From an uncultured Pelagibacteraceae bacterium (lineage in GTDB: Bacteria > Pseudomonadota > Alphaproteobacteria > Pelagibacterales > Pelagibacteraceae), in NCBI GenBank assembly GCA_902567235.1, contig CACFLX010000006.1, forward strand, positions 24,231 through 88,230: DNA of 64,000 nt, in the 5' to 3' direction. The position numbers and the translations under genes are program-made. A model generated the notes under the pieces. The model had not been told where the DNA came from and searched no databases. It worked only from the letters and a program-made list of their open reading frames with translations. Below, piece after piece: positions 27,353 through 35,901 of the stretch. How positions within the stretch are numbered: position 1 is the stretch's first letter; every line of letters starts with the position of its first letter.

Positions 27353-28224
27353 TGATCAAAAAAGGTATTATTTTAGCAGGTGGACATGGAACAAGAATGA
27401 GTCCTCTTACTAAAGCTGTAAATAAACAATTACTTCCCATATATGACAAGCCTTTAATTTATTATCCATTATCAATTTTAATGCTTTCAAAAATTAAAGA
27501 TATTTTAATAATTGTAAATAAAGGTCAACTAAATCAATACAAAAAATTATTACAAAATGGAAAAAATTTGGGTTTAAAAATTAATTACATTGAACAAAAT
27601 TATCCCAAAGGTTTACCTGACGCGTTCATTTTAGGAGAAAAATTTATTGGAAAAGAAAATGTAGCATTAATTCTTGGGGATAACTTTTTTTATGGAGAAA
27701 GTTTATCTAAAAAACTTTTAACAAGTAAAAAATTAAAAAAAGGTGCAAAAGTATTTCTTCATAAAGTTAATAAACCTGAGCTTTATGGAGTCGCAAAAAT
27801 CAATAGTAGTAATAAAATCCTAGGAATTAAAGAGAAACCAAAAAAATATTATTCAGACTATGCCGTAACTGGTCTCTATTATTTTGATAATAAAGTTGTG
27901 AAGTATGCAAAAAGTTTAAAACCCTCTAAACGAAAAGAACTTGAAATTGCTGATTTACTCAAAAAATATTTATCAAATAAAAAACTTTCAGCAGAAATTA
28001 TAGGAAGAGGTGGTGCTTGGCTTGATACAGGTTCAATTGAAGATTTTTATAAAACTAGTAACTTTGTTTCATCTGTAGAAAATAGACAAGGATTTAAAAT
28101 TGCTTGTCTTGAAGAAATTGCATTAAACAATAATTGGATTAAGAAAAAAAATGTTTTAAACGCTATTAAATTTTATGGTAATTGCGACTATTCAAAATAT
28201 TTAAAAAACCTAATATCTAGATGA
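27352..28224 (+). CDS. rmlA: Glucose-1-phosphate thymidylyltransferase
   Basis: Makes dTDP-glucose from dTTP and glucose 1-phosphate. 290 residues, the usual RmlA length. GIILAGGHGTRMSPLTKAVN followed by KQLLPIYDKP is the nucleotidyl-transfer loop (G-G-x-G-T-R, Lys). LILGDNFFYGE carries the metal Asp, and RGGAWLDTGS is the sugar-binding end. The substrate is probably supplied by the hexomutase at the start of the window. It overlaps rmlC by 4 bases. Confidence 0.95.
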   Translation: MIKKGIILAGGHGTRMSPLTKAVNKQLLPIYDKPLIYYPLSILMLSKIKDILIIVNKGQLNQYKKLLQNGKNLGLKINYIEQNYPKGLPDAFILGEKFIGKENVALILGDNFFYGESLSKKLLTSKKLKKGAKVFLHKVNKPELYGVAKINSSNKILGIKEKPKKYYSDYAVTGLYYFDNKVVKYAKSLKPSKRKELEIADLLKKYLSNKKLSAEIIGRGGAWLDTGSIEDFYKTSNFVSSVENRQGFKIACLEEIALNNNWIKKKNVLNAIKFYGNCDYSKYLKNLISR

Positions 28225-28748
28225 TTTTAAAAACAAAATTTAAAGATTTATTAGTTTTCAAAAATAAATCATTTAAAGATAAGAGGGGTTATTTCAAGGA
28301 ATTAATTAAAGAAAATCGAATTAAAAAAAAATTACCTTTTACAGTAATGTCATACTCTAAAAAAAATGTTATTAGAGGACTACATATTCAAACAAAAAAA
28401 TCACAAGGTAAATTTATTTCTATTTTAAAAGGAAAAGTTTATGACGTTGCTTTAGATCTTAGGAAAAATTCAAAAACCTTTGGAAAATTTTTTACATGTA
28501 TATTGAGTGAAAAAAACTCAAAATCTATATACATCCCTCCTGGTTTTGCTCATGGTTTTTGTGGATTAGATAAAGAAAATTATATTATTTATAGTTGTAC
28601 ACAATATAGGAACGCTAAAAGTGAAAAGGCAATAAAATATAACGACAAAAAGCTAAAGATTAAATGGCCTACAAAAAAACCTATAGTTTCTAAAAAAGAT
28701 CAAGCCGCTATAACATTTTTTGAATTTAAAAAAAAATATTTAAAATGA
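28221..28748 (+). CDS. rmlC: dTDP-4-dehydrorhamnose 3,5-epimerase
   Basis: Third step of dTDP-rhamnose synthesis. 175 residues with a cupin fold. VMSYSKKNVIRGLHIQT holds the catalytic His, SILKGKVYDVALDLRKNS is the core, and YIPPGFAHGFCGL and CTQYRNAKSEKAIKYND follow. QY replaces the usual D/EYYSP-like segment but keeps the Tyr. It overlaps both neighbours by 4 bases (ATGA), a compact operon. Confidence 0.93.
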   Translation: MILKTKFKDLLVFKNKSFKDKRGYFKELIKENRIKKKLPFTVMSYSKKNVIRGLHIQTKKSQGKFISILKGKVYDVALDLRKNSKTFGKFFTCILSEKNSKSIYIPPGFAHGFCGLDKENYIIYSCTQYRNAKSEKAIKYNDKKLKIKWPTKKPIVSKKDQAAITFFEFKKKYLK

Positions 28749-29449
28749 AAAAAAAAATTCTTGTTACTGGAGGTGATGGAAGATTTGCCAAAATTTTAAA
28801 GAAAAATAATAAAAAATTAGATTTATTTTTTGCTTCTAAAAAACAATGCAATATTTTAAATTTAAAATCTATTTCAAAAATTATAAAAAAAATTAAACCC
28901 AAAATTTTGATTCATTGTGCTGGTTTGTCTCGACCTATGAATATTCATGATAAAAAGATCTCTAAAAGTATTGATCTAAATATTATTGGTACAGCTAATA
29001 TTACTAAAATGTGCAAAAAGTATAATATTAAGTTAATATATTTTTCTACAGGTTATGTTTATGAGGGAACTAAAGGAAATTACTCTGAAAATGACCCTGT
29101 AAAACCATTTAATAAATATGGTCTCTCAAAACTTGGAGGTGAATGTTCGGTGGCAATGTATAGTAATTCTTTGATACTAAGAATTACTATGACAGAAAAA
29201 CCTTTTTTGCATAAAAAAGCTTATAAAAATTTAAAAAGTAATTTTATGTTTCATGAAGATCTGGTTAAAATTCTTCCCAAAATAATAAACCAAAAAGGAA
29301 TTTTAAATGTGGGAGGGAAATCTCAATCTGTCTTCTCTTTTGCAAAAAAAGGTGGATTTAAAGTTAAAGGAATTAAAGCAAAAAAAAATTTAGCTTTTCC
29401 ATTAAATCAGACAATGAATTTAGCTAAATTAAAAAGGATTATAAGTTAA
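28745..29449 (+). CDS. rmlD: RmlD-like dTDP-4-dehydrorhamnose reductase (short)
   Basis: Expected last step of dTDP-L-rhamnose synthesis. The SDR protein has KILVTGGDGRFAKIL, LIHCAGLSRP, IYFSTGYVYEGTKG and the catalytic YGLSKLGGE (Tyr-x3-Lys). At 234 residues it is about 50-60 shorter than typical RmlD, lacking much of the C-terminal substrate domain. It may be a compact RmlD or a related 4-ketosugar reductase giving another deoxysugar. It ends 4 bases before the tRNA-Met 3' end. Confidence 0.75.
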   Translation: MKKKILVTGGDGRFAKILKKNNKKLDLFFASKKQCNILNLKSISKIIKKIKPKILIHCAGLSRPMNIHDKKISKSIDLNIIGTANITKMCKKYNIKLIYFSTGYVYEGTKGNYSENDPVKPFNKYGLSKLGGECSVAMYSNSLILRITMTEKPFLHKKAYKNLKSNFMFHEDLVKILPKIINQKGILNVGGKSQSVFSFAKKGGFKVKGIKAKKNLAFPLNQTMNLAKLKRIIS

Positions 29450-29452
29450 TCT

Positions 29453-29529
29453 TGGTAGCGGGAAGTGGGATCGAACCACTGACCTCGGGCTTATGAGTCC
29501 CGCGCTCTAACCAACTGAGCTACCCCGCC
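29453..29529 (-). tRNA. tRNA-Met (anticodon CAT), elongator type
   Basis: The minus strand folds as a 77-base cloverleaf. Acceptor GGCGGGG pairs with TCCCGCT (G-T pairs at both ends). The D-arm is GCTC..GAGC, the anticodon stem CGGGA/TCCCG encloses CTCATAA, and the T-arm AGTGG/CCACT encloses TTCGATC. The 3' CCA is encoded (29455-29453). A paired G1-T72 end argues against initiator tRNA, which has an unpaired first position. CAT can also be tRNA-Ile2, so elongator Met is the likely reading. It abuts the 3' end of the rml operon on the opposite strand. Confidence 0.93.
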
Positions 29530-29666
29530 ATTCAATTAACGTTGAGTTATAATAAGTTTATATCAAATATCAATAAATTTAGAGAAAATTTTCCTTAATA
29601 TTTGTTTGTAAAATATCAGACTTAAAAACCCTGCTTAATCATTATATAAATATAAAAGAATATAAA

Positions 29667-30962
29667 ATGGATAATTTAAATCTCGAAATTTCACACCTTG
29701 TAAAGTTATGTAATGAAAAATCTTTTGATAAAGCACTTATTGAATTTAAATCTTTAATAACAAAAAATGTTAAAGATCCAATTTTATATAATTTAGGAGG
29801 TGTAATAAACGTAAGTCTTAAAAACTTTGAAGATGCAATAGATTGTTTTTCAAAATCTTTAAAAATTAATCCAAATTATGCAGAAGCAAATAATAATATG
29901 GGTGCTTTGCTAAAAACTATAGGTCGAACAAAAGACTCTGTTGCTTATTTTGAAAAAGCTATAAATATAAAACCAGATTTTTCAAATGCATACAATAATC
30001 TTGGTGCATCTTATAATGTTATGGGTAAATGGGACTTAGCTCTTGAAAATTATAATAAATGCTTAAAAATTAATCCAAATGAAAAAGATTCTTCAAATAA
30101 TCTTATTAATCTTTTAACTTTTTATGAACCTGAACAAAAAGATTTAAACTCTATAACTAAAACAAACAGTTTATTAAAAAAGAATAATTTTATATTTAAT
30201 GAAAAAAAACAAATTACTGATAATCAAATAATTAATTATTTTAATACTGCTAATAATATTGTCTTAAAAAATTTAAATGAAACTGAATACGATTTTACTG
30301 AAATATTCAGAAAAAATACAATTAACCTAAACTGCAAAAGGCATTTTGAAGTTTTTAATAAATTTAATATTATTCCTGAATTTTGCTTCAGCTGCTATAA
30401 AGTACAAGTTGAGCCAAAAAATTTAATTGATTTAATAAAACTCTACATAGTATTTGATAAATTAAATTTAAATAAAAATAATTCTAGAAAAAGCTTTGTT
30501 GAGGTAAGACCTAACATTGGAGGAGCTTATAAAGGATTAATTTACTGTACAGGTCTAGAAGAGGCTGAAAAAATTGAAAATTTAATAACTCCAATTATAA
30601 AAACTACAATTAATAATGAAACTACTATTTCAATCAAGCGAGGATGTTCAGAGTTTGCTATTTCTTATCCAAAATTTAAAGATAAAAAAAGCAATATGGA
30701 GTATGAAAAAACCTGGAAAGAAAAAGAAAATATAATTGATAAACAGCAATTAAATAAAGAAGAAATTATTTTAAATGATACAATAAGTGGATTTACATTA
30801 AATGATTTCTTAATTATGAAAAACTGGTTGATGTATGCAAAAAAAATTAATGATATAAATTATGAGAAATTTGATTGTGATATTAATATATCAAAGTATA
30901 TGGAGTGGGAACTTTCTAGGCAAATAAACTTTAGAAGAAGTGAATATAATAAAAATCATTAA
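29667..30962 (+). CDS. TPR protein with unrecognised Cys-containing C-terminal domain
   Basis: 431 residues without signal peptide. Residues about 30-145 hold three to four tetratricopeptide repeats (ILYNLGGVINVSLKNFEDAI, AEANNNMGALLKTIG, AYNNLGASYNVMGKWDLALE), normally a protein-binding scaffold. Residues about 210-431 form a domain I do not recognise. It has FEVFNKFNIIPEFCFSCYKV with a CFSC pair, RKSFVEVRPNIGGAYKGLIY followed by Cys, and IKRGCSEFAISYPKF. The four or more conserved-looking cysteines suggest metal binding or redox chemistry, but this is inference. In other bacteria TPR proteins of this style lie near glycosyltransferases, which fits the preceding rml block. Confidence 0.75.
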   Translation: MDNLNLEISHLVKLCNEKSFDKALIEFKSLITKNVKDPILYNLGGVINVSLKNFEDAIDCFSKSLKINPNYAEANNNMGALLKTIGRTKDSVAYFEKAINIKPDFSNAYNNLGASYNVMGKWDLALENYNKCLKINPNEKDSSNNLINLLTFYEPEQKDLNSITKTNSLLKKNNFIFNEKKQITDNQIINYFNTANNIVLKNLNETEYDFTEIFRKNTINLNCKRHFEVFNKFNIIPEFCFSCYKVQVEPKNLIDLIKLYIVFDKLNLNKNNSRKSFVEVRPNIGGAYKGLIYCTGLEEAEKIENLITPIIKTTINNETTISIKRGCSEFAISYPKFKDKKSNMEYEKTWKEKENIIDKQQLNKEEIILNDTISGFTLNDFLIMKNWLMYAKKINDINYEKFDCDINISKYMEWELSRQINFRRSEYNKNH

Positions 30963-31079
30963 AATATTATGAATATATTCCTATATTTCACATCAATTTA
31001 TTATAAATTTAAGTAAAAAACTTATCCACAAGCTAGAATTCAATTGAAATAATGTTTTGGAACGCTAGTTTCATCATCG

Positions 31080-32114
31080 ATGAGAATTGAAGAAGATCTA
31101 AAACTTGATTATTCAGACGTGTTATTTAGACCTAAAAGAAGTACTTTATCAAGTCGTAAAGATGTTGATTTAGAAAGAACTTATAAATTCAAATATAGCA
31201 AGAATGAATGGTCTGGAACTCCAGTTATGGCCGCTAATATGGATGGCGTTGGTGAATTAGAGGTTGCAGAAACCTTATCAGATTTTGGTATGATTACCTG
31301 TTTAACAAAACAACATGACGTTAATAAGCTAAAAAAATATAAAAAATTAAAGTCAATTTACAAAAATATATCTTTAAGCATTGGTATTAAAAAAGAAGAT
31401 TTTGAAAGATTAGATAAAACATTGAAAGAATTTTCCTTTATAAAATTTATTTGTGTAGATGTTGCGAATGGTTATTCAGAACATTTTAGTGCGTTTATAA
31501 AATCTGTAAGAGACAAATACCCAACAAAAACAATAATTGCTGGAAATGTTGTTACTGCAGACATGGCTCAAGAACTTGTATTAAGTGGAGCTGATATTGT
31601 TAAGGTTGGAATTGGTCCTGGAAGTGTATGCACAACAAGAATTCAAACGGGTGTGGGATATCCACAGCTAAGTGCCGTAATTGAGTGTGCTGATGCTGCT
31701 CATGGTTTGGGTGCTCATATCATTGCAGATGGTGGATGCACTTGTCCTGGTGATGTTGCAAAAGGATTTGGTGGTGGAGCAGATTTTGTTATGCTTGGAG
31801 GAATGTTTGCTGGCCATGACGAAGGTGGCGGAAAAATTATTAAATCTAATGGAAGTAAATATATTGAATTTTATGGTTCAAGTTCTGAAACAGCTAATAA
31901 AAAACATTATGGTGGATTATCTGATTATAGAAGTAGCGAAGGAAGATCTGTAAAAATTAAATATAGAGGTAAAATAAAAGACACTATATTAAATATCTTA
32001 GGTGGTGTCAGAAGTAGTTGTACTTATGTGGGCGCTCCATCTTTGAAACAATTAAGTAAATGTACTACATTTGTAAGAGTTAGCAACCAATTTAACGACA
32101 CCTTTTCTAAATAG
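31080..32114 (+). CDS. guaC: GMP reductase
   Basis: NADPH-dependent deamination of GMP to IMP in purine salvage. 344 residues, closely following the E. coli GuaC pattern. MRIEEDLKLDYSDVLFRPKR is at the N-terminus, VMAANMDGVG follows, and IGPGSVCTTRIQTGVGYPQL carries the catalytic Cys. DGGCTCPGDVAKGFGGGADF is the phosphate site, and a GGVRSSCTYVGA segment lies near the end. It lacks the CBS insert that separates IMP dehydrogenase. The start is chosen because the family N-terminus begins exactly there. No clear ribosome site precedes it. Confidence 0.95.
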   Translation: MRIEEDLKLDYSDVLFRPKRSTLSSRKDVDLERTYKFKYSKNEWSGTPVMAANMDGVGELEVAETLSDFGMITCLTKQHDVNKLKKYKKLKSIYKNISLSIGIKKEDFERLDKTLKEFSFIKFICVDVANGYSEHFSAFIKSVRDKYPTKTIIAGNVVTADMAQELVLSGADIVKVGIGPGSVCTTRIQTGVGYPQLSAVIECADAAHGLGAHIIADGGCTCPGDVAKGFGGGADFVMLGGMFAGHDEGGGKIIKSNGSKYIEFYGSSSETANKKHYGGLSDYRSSEGRSVKIKYRGKIKDTILNILGGVRSSCTYVGAPSLKQLSKCTTFVRVSNQFNDTFSK

Positions 32115-32171
32115 AGGTTTTAATTCCAATAAATAATTTGTTATATTTTTTATAAAAAAAAATTACTTATA

Positions 32172-33143
32172 ATGGAAAAACAAATTTTTGATCTACCAAT
32201 TCCAACAAGAATTTCGCAAAATAATATTTATGACACATATTGTGATAACTATGACTCAATACATTATTTATTTGTCGAATTCCAATTTTCTTGGCTCCAA
32301 CAAGCTTTTAAAGCTCTAAAGGATTTAGATAAATATAATATACTTGTATATTTGTATAAAGAAAATTTTATTGAACTAAATGAATTATTTAAAGTTAAAT
32401 CTTTTAATGAATTTTATATTAATCCTAGATTTATTTTAGACAAAATCAATATAATCAAAATTTCACAAAAACTTAGACTCTCTAAAGAAACTGCGAGAAG
32501 AAAAATTCTAGAATTAGAAGAAGATGGAATATTAATAAAGAACAAAAAATCAATCAGTGTTACTCTAAAAGCAGGTCTTCTTCAGAAACCAGAAAATACA
32601 ATTAATTCTTTTTCAAAAATTTTACAATATGTTTCATGGTTACTGTACAAAGAAAAAAAAGTAAAAAAATACTATAAAAAAGAATTTTTTGTAAAAAAAG
32701 TAAAGGAAAGGTTTACTCAAATTTTAGCAATTTTTTTAGAGTACCAAATAGATTATGTGCTTACAAGAAAGGCATTAGCAAATAACGATATAGAAATGTG
32801 GTTTATTGTTGGATCCTTACTTTACAATCAAATTATGTTTTTAAAAAGATCGGAAAAAAAAAGTCACTATCAAAAAGAATGGATAGAAGAAGTTTTAAAT
32901 ATTGGTGATAAAAAAGGAATAAATGCTATGTCTATTAGCGATCTTACAGGAATACCTAGACCGACTGTAATAAGAAAATTAAAAATACTATTAAAACAAA
33001 AAGATATATTTAAAGACGAGAATAATCTTTATTATATTACGAACGGAAAATTGTTTACAGAATTAAACAAACAAAGATTGATCAACATAAAAAACTTAAG
33101 CGAAGTAATATCAAGAATTAATAATATTATTTTTTTTTCTTAA
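32172..33143 (+). CDS. Putative transcriptional regulator with two winged-helix segments
   Basis: 323 residues, cytoplasmic. Two helix-turn-helix stretches are visible: ISQKLRLSKETARRKILELE followed by EDGIL (about 100-122), and ISDLTGIPRPTVIRKLKILL (about 255-275). Both have the sequence style of MarR/Crp/Lrp wings, and a wing follows each (NKKSISVTLKAG, DENNLYYITNGKLF). The roughly 130 residues between them are helical and Lys-rich and may bind an effector or dimerise. I do not recognise the family. It follows guaC by 57 bases on the same strand, so a purine link is possible. Confidence 0.65.
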   Translation: MEKQIFDLPIPTRISQNNIYDTYCDNYDSIHYLFVEFQFSWLQQAFKALKDLDKYNILVYLYKENFIELNELFKVKSFNEFYINPRFILDKINIIKISQKLRLSKETARRKILELEEDGILIKNKKSISVTLKAGLLQKPENTINSFSKILQYVSWLLYKEKKVKKYYKKEFFVKKVKERFTQILAIFLEYQIDYVLTRKALANNDIEMWFIVGSLLYNQIMFLKRSEKKSHYQKEWIEEVLNIGDKKGINAMSISDLTGIPRPTVIRKLKILLKQKDIFKDENNLYYITNGKLFTELNKQRLINIKNLSEVISRINNIIFFS

Positions 33144-33358
33144 ATTGAAACAATTATACCGGTTACAAGTATAACTGCTGCGATAAGACTAAAAAAGATA
33201 GTTGATTCCATCTTCTCTTTTTTTTGTGCTAATCTTACTTTGTTTAGTAGAACGTTAATATCTACTCTTTCTTTTTTTGGATTATTTTTTAATGAGCGAA
33301 GCTCACCTTCCAAATTTTGGGTCTCAACTGTGCTATTTGTAATCTGCTCTCCGCTCAT
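33140..33358 (-). CDS. Small C-terminally anchored membrane protein
   Basis: With the ATG at 33358 the product is 72 residues: a charged helical N-terminal part (GELRSLKNNPKKERVDINVL) and one hydrophobic helix at the end (STIFFSLIAAVILVTGIIVS). A longer frame adds 18 atypical residues and is less likely. Family and function are unknown. It overlaps the convergent regulator gene by 4 bases and lies 94 bases downstream of the dehydrogenase gene on the same strand. Confidence 0.6.
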   Translation of the reverse strand: MSGEQITNSTVETQNLEGELRSLKNNPKKERVDINVLLNKVRLAQKKEKMESTIFFSLIAAVILVTGIIVSI

Positions 33359-33452
33359 ATAATTCAAATTAAACCACATATATCGAGTATGAACAATTAA
33401 ATAATTGTCCACTTTGGGTTAGGATAAAAATATAGGCTATAATAGTTCTAAA

Positions 33453-35897
33453 TTATGAATTTTTATAATTTTTTTGGTTAAGGGGTTTGGTTAAAATTTC
33501 TGCTTTATATTTATTTTTTTCTATTTCAATTTCAATTACATTATTTTTTAACATGCTAATATCTTCATCGATTTTTAAATATCCAAAAGCTAAATTTTTA
33601 TTAAAATTAAATGAATAATTTCCTGAAGTTGTTCTTCCAACAATTTTACCATCAAGATAAATAGGTTCATCATGAAGCATTAATGGCTTACCCGGTTTGC
33701 TATCTTTTAAAGTTAACATGACAAATTGTTTTTTTTGTTTTTTTTCCTTAATTTTAAGTAATGATTGTTTACCAATAAAATCTATATTTTTTTTATAACT
33801 AATTGCAAATTTAAGTCCTGCTTCGTATTGGTTTTCCTCGGGGGAAATATCATGTCCCCAGTGTAAAAAACCACTTTCCATTCTCATAATATCCATCGCA
33901 TGCATTCCACAAAGAGATATTTGATATTTTTTTCCTTTATTCATAATTAAGTTATATACTTCTTGTGCTTTATCTCTTGCTATATAAAGTTCATAACCTA
34001 ATTCACCCACATAGGATAATCTTTGGGCCCAAACTTTTGTTTCATTAATTTTAATATATTTTGCAGTACCAAATTTAAAATTTTCATTAGAATAATCGTC
34101 ATTACTTAAATCTTTCATTAAATTTCTACTTTTAGGACCAAATATACCAAGCACACAATAATCATCTGTAACATCTAATATTTTAATATTTTCAGATAAG
34201 TATTTTTCTATATGAAATTTGTCATGTTCTCTATTAGCGGCAGCAGTTATAATTCTATATTTATCTTCTTTTAGACTAACAACTGTTAAATCTGTTTCGA
34301 TACCACCATCTTCATTGAGCATTTGAGTATAAGTGCATTTTCCAATTTCTTTCTTAATATTTGCTGTACATATTTTTTGAAGTTCTTCATAAACAGTTTT
34401 GCCTTCTAAATCATATTTAGAAAAAGGAGTTAATTCAAACAATCCAATATTTTCTCTTGCATTTTTTGTCTCAAACTCAGCAGATGGATACCAGTTTTGA
34501 TAATTATAAGAATATTTATATTCTGCGTTTTCTTCGTTGTTTGCAAACCACATTGGTCTTTCATATCCACCTGAAACTCCAAAACATGCGCCAGCTTTTT
34601 TTAATTCTTCATGATAAGGAACTAATTTTTGATTTCTTGAAGTTTTATGTTGTTTAAATGGCCAATGCATTCCATATAAGTCTCCTAGAGTTTCTGTAAT
34701 TCTTTCTTTTATAAAATTTATCTCAGAATGAAAGTTTTGAAATCTTTTAATATCATAAATAAATAAGTCTTCATTAATATGACCATTCATTAGCCATTCA
34801 GCTGTGACTTTGCCGACTCCTCCTCCGCTTCCAATTCCAATACTATTTAAACCACAACATGCAAATAAATTTTTAAATCCTGGCACTTCACCTAAAAGAG
34901 TATTTGTATCTGGAGTAAAAGATTCTGGTCCTGCGAAAAATTTTCTAATTCCAGCTTTTTCTAAAATCGGTACTCTTTTTAAAGCTGCTTCTAAATAAGG
35001 TTCAAAATGCTCAAAATTTTCTGGAAATTCACCATATGAAAAATCTTTTGGAACTCTATTGGTTTTATTAAAAGCAGGAATTGATTTTCCCTCAAATATT
35101 CCTATTAACATTTTTCCTGCATCTTCTTTTAAGTATAAACTGTCATCAAAATCTCTTAAAACAGGGATTTTTTTTGGCAATTCCTCAATACCTTCGGTTA
35201 TTACATAGAAGTGTTCTGCTGGATATAATGGAATACTAAAGCCAGTATCTTCTCCTATTTGTCTAGACCACATTCCTGTTGCAAGAACAATATATTCACA
35301 TTCAATAATTTTGCTATTTACTACGACCCCCGCCACCCTTCCTTTTTTTTTAATTATTTTTTCAACAGGTGATTTTTCAAATATTTTAACTCCTTCTTTC
35401 CTTGCAGCTTTAGCTAATAAGTTTGTCACACCTATTGGATCTGCTTGACCATCACCTGGCATAAAAATTCCACCTAAAATATTTTTTTCATTAATAATTG
35501 GGTATATTTTTTTTATCTGGTCAATATTTAGTACTTCAACGTTGACATCATATAGCTGTGCAGTTGTTGCCTGCCTTTTTAATTCTTGCCACCTTCCCTC
35601 TGTGGTTGCAATTGATAATGCTCCGTTTAATTTTAATCCGCTAGAAAAATCTATTTCTTTTTCTAATTTTTTATAAAGTTCTAATGAATATTTTCTTATC
35701 TTTGTTACACCTGCAGAAGGCCCTAGTTGACTAACAAGTCCTGCAGCGTGCCAAGTGGTTCCTGAAGTTAATTGGTCTCTTTCAAGTAAAATAGTATCTT
35801 TCCAACCAAATTTTGCTAAATGATATGCTGTTGAACAGCCGGTTACACCGCCGCCTATAACAACAACTTTTGTACTGCTAGGCAGTTCTTTTTTCAT
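33453..35897 (-). CDS. FAD-dependent dimethylglycine/sarcosine dehydrogenase-type oxidoreductase
   Basis: 814 residues with the domain order of dimethylglycine and sarcosine dehydrogenases. The N-terminal DAO/FAD domain has VVVIGGGVTGCSTAYHLAKF, followed by SGTTWHAAGLVSQ, whose His is the covalent flavin site in the family. After a linker, a GcvT (aminomethyltransferase) domain from about 430 binds tetrahydrofolate and captures formaldehyde; it has GELGYELYI and MRMESGFLHWGHDISPEENQ followed by YEAGL. It demethylates an N-methyl glycine, giving methylene-THF. It starts 4 bases after ald, in the transaminase-ald run. Dimethylglycine versus sarcosine cannot be resolved here. Confidence 0.9.
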   Translation of the reverse strand: MKKELPSSTKVVVIGGGVTGCSTAYHLAKFGWKDTILLERDQLTSGTTWHAAGLVSQLGPSAGVTKIRKYSLELYKKLEKEIDFSSGLKLNGALSIATTEGRWQELKRQATTAQLYDVNVEVLNIDQIKKIYPIINEKNILGGIFMPGDGQADPIGVTNLLAKAARKEGVKIFEKSPVEKIIKKKGRVAGVVVNSKIIECEYIVLATGMWSRQIGEDTGFSIPLYPAEHFYVITEGIEELPKKIPVLRDFDDSLYLKEDAGKMLIGIFEGKSIPAFNKTNRVPKDFSYGEFPENFEHFEPYLEAALKRVPILEKAGIRKFFAGPESFTPDTNTLLGEVPGFKNLFACCGLNSIGIGSGGGVGKVTAEWLMNGHINEDLFIYDIKRFQNFHSEINFIKERITETLGDLYGMHWPFKQHKTSRNQKLVPYHEELKKAGACFGVSGGYERPMWFANNEENAEYKYSYNYQNWYPSAEFETKNARENIGLFELTPFSKYDLEGKTVYEELQKICTANIKKEIGKCTYTQMLNEDGGIETDLTVVSLKEDKYRIITAAANREHDKFHIEKYLSENIKILDVTDDYCVLGIFGPKSRNLMKDLSNDDYSNENFKFGTAKYIKINETKVWAQRLSYVGELGYELYIARDKAQEVYNLIMNKGKKYQISLCGMHAMDIMRMESGFLHWGHDISPEENQYEAGLKFAISYKKNIDFIGKQSLLKIKEKKQKKQFVMLTLKDSKPGKPLMLHDEPIYLDGKIVGRTTSGNYSFNFNKNLAFGYLKIDEDISMLKNNVIEIEIEKNKYKAEILTKPLNQKNYKNS

Positions 35898-35901
35898 TTT
35901 A

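Noticed and set aside
29453..29529. tRNA-Met as a mobile-element attachment site
   Set aside because: No integrase gene and no repeated tRNA 3' fragment is visible within the window.
31022..31030. Perfect DnaA-box-like TTATCCACA upstream of guaC, hint of a replication origin
   Set aside because: Only one box was found and no cluster, and by base composition about one such 9-mer is expected by chance in 64 kb. The flanking genes are not origin-type genes.
33140..33412. 90-residue version of the small membrane protein
   Set aside because: The extra 18 residues are atypical, and the ATG at 33358 gives a plausible N-terminus.
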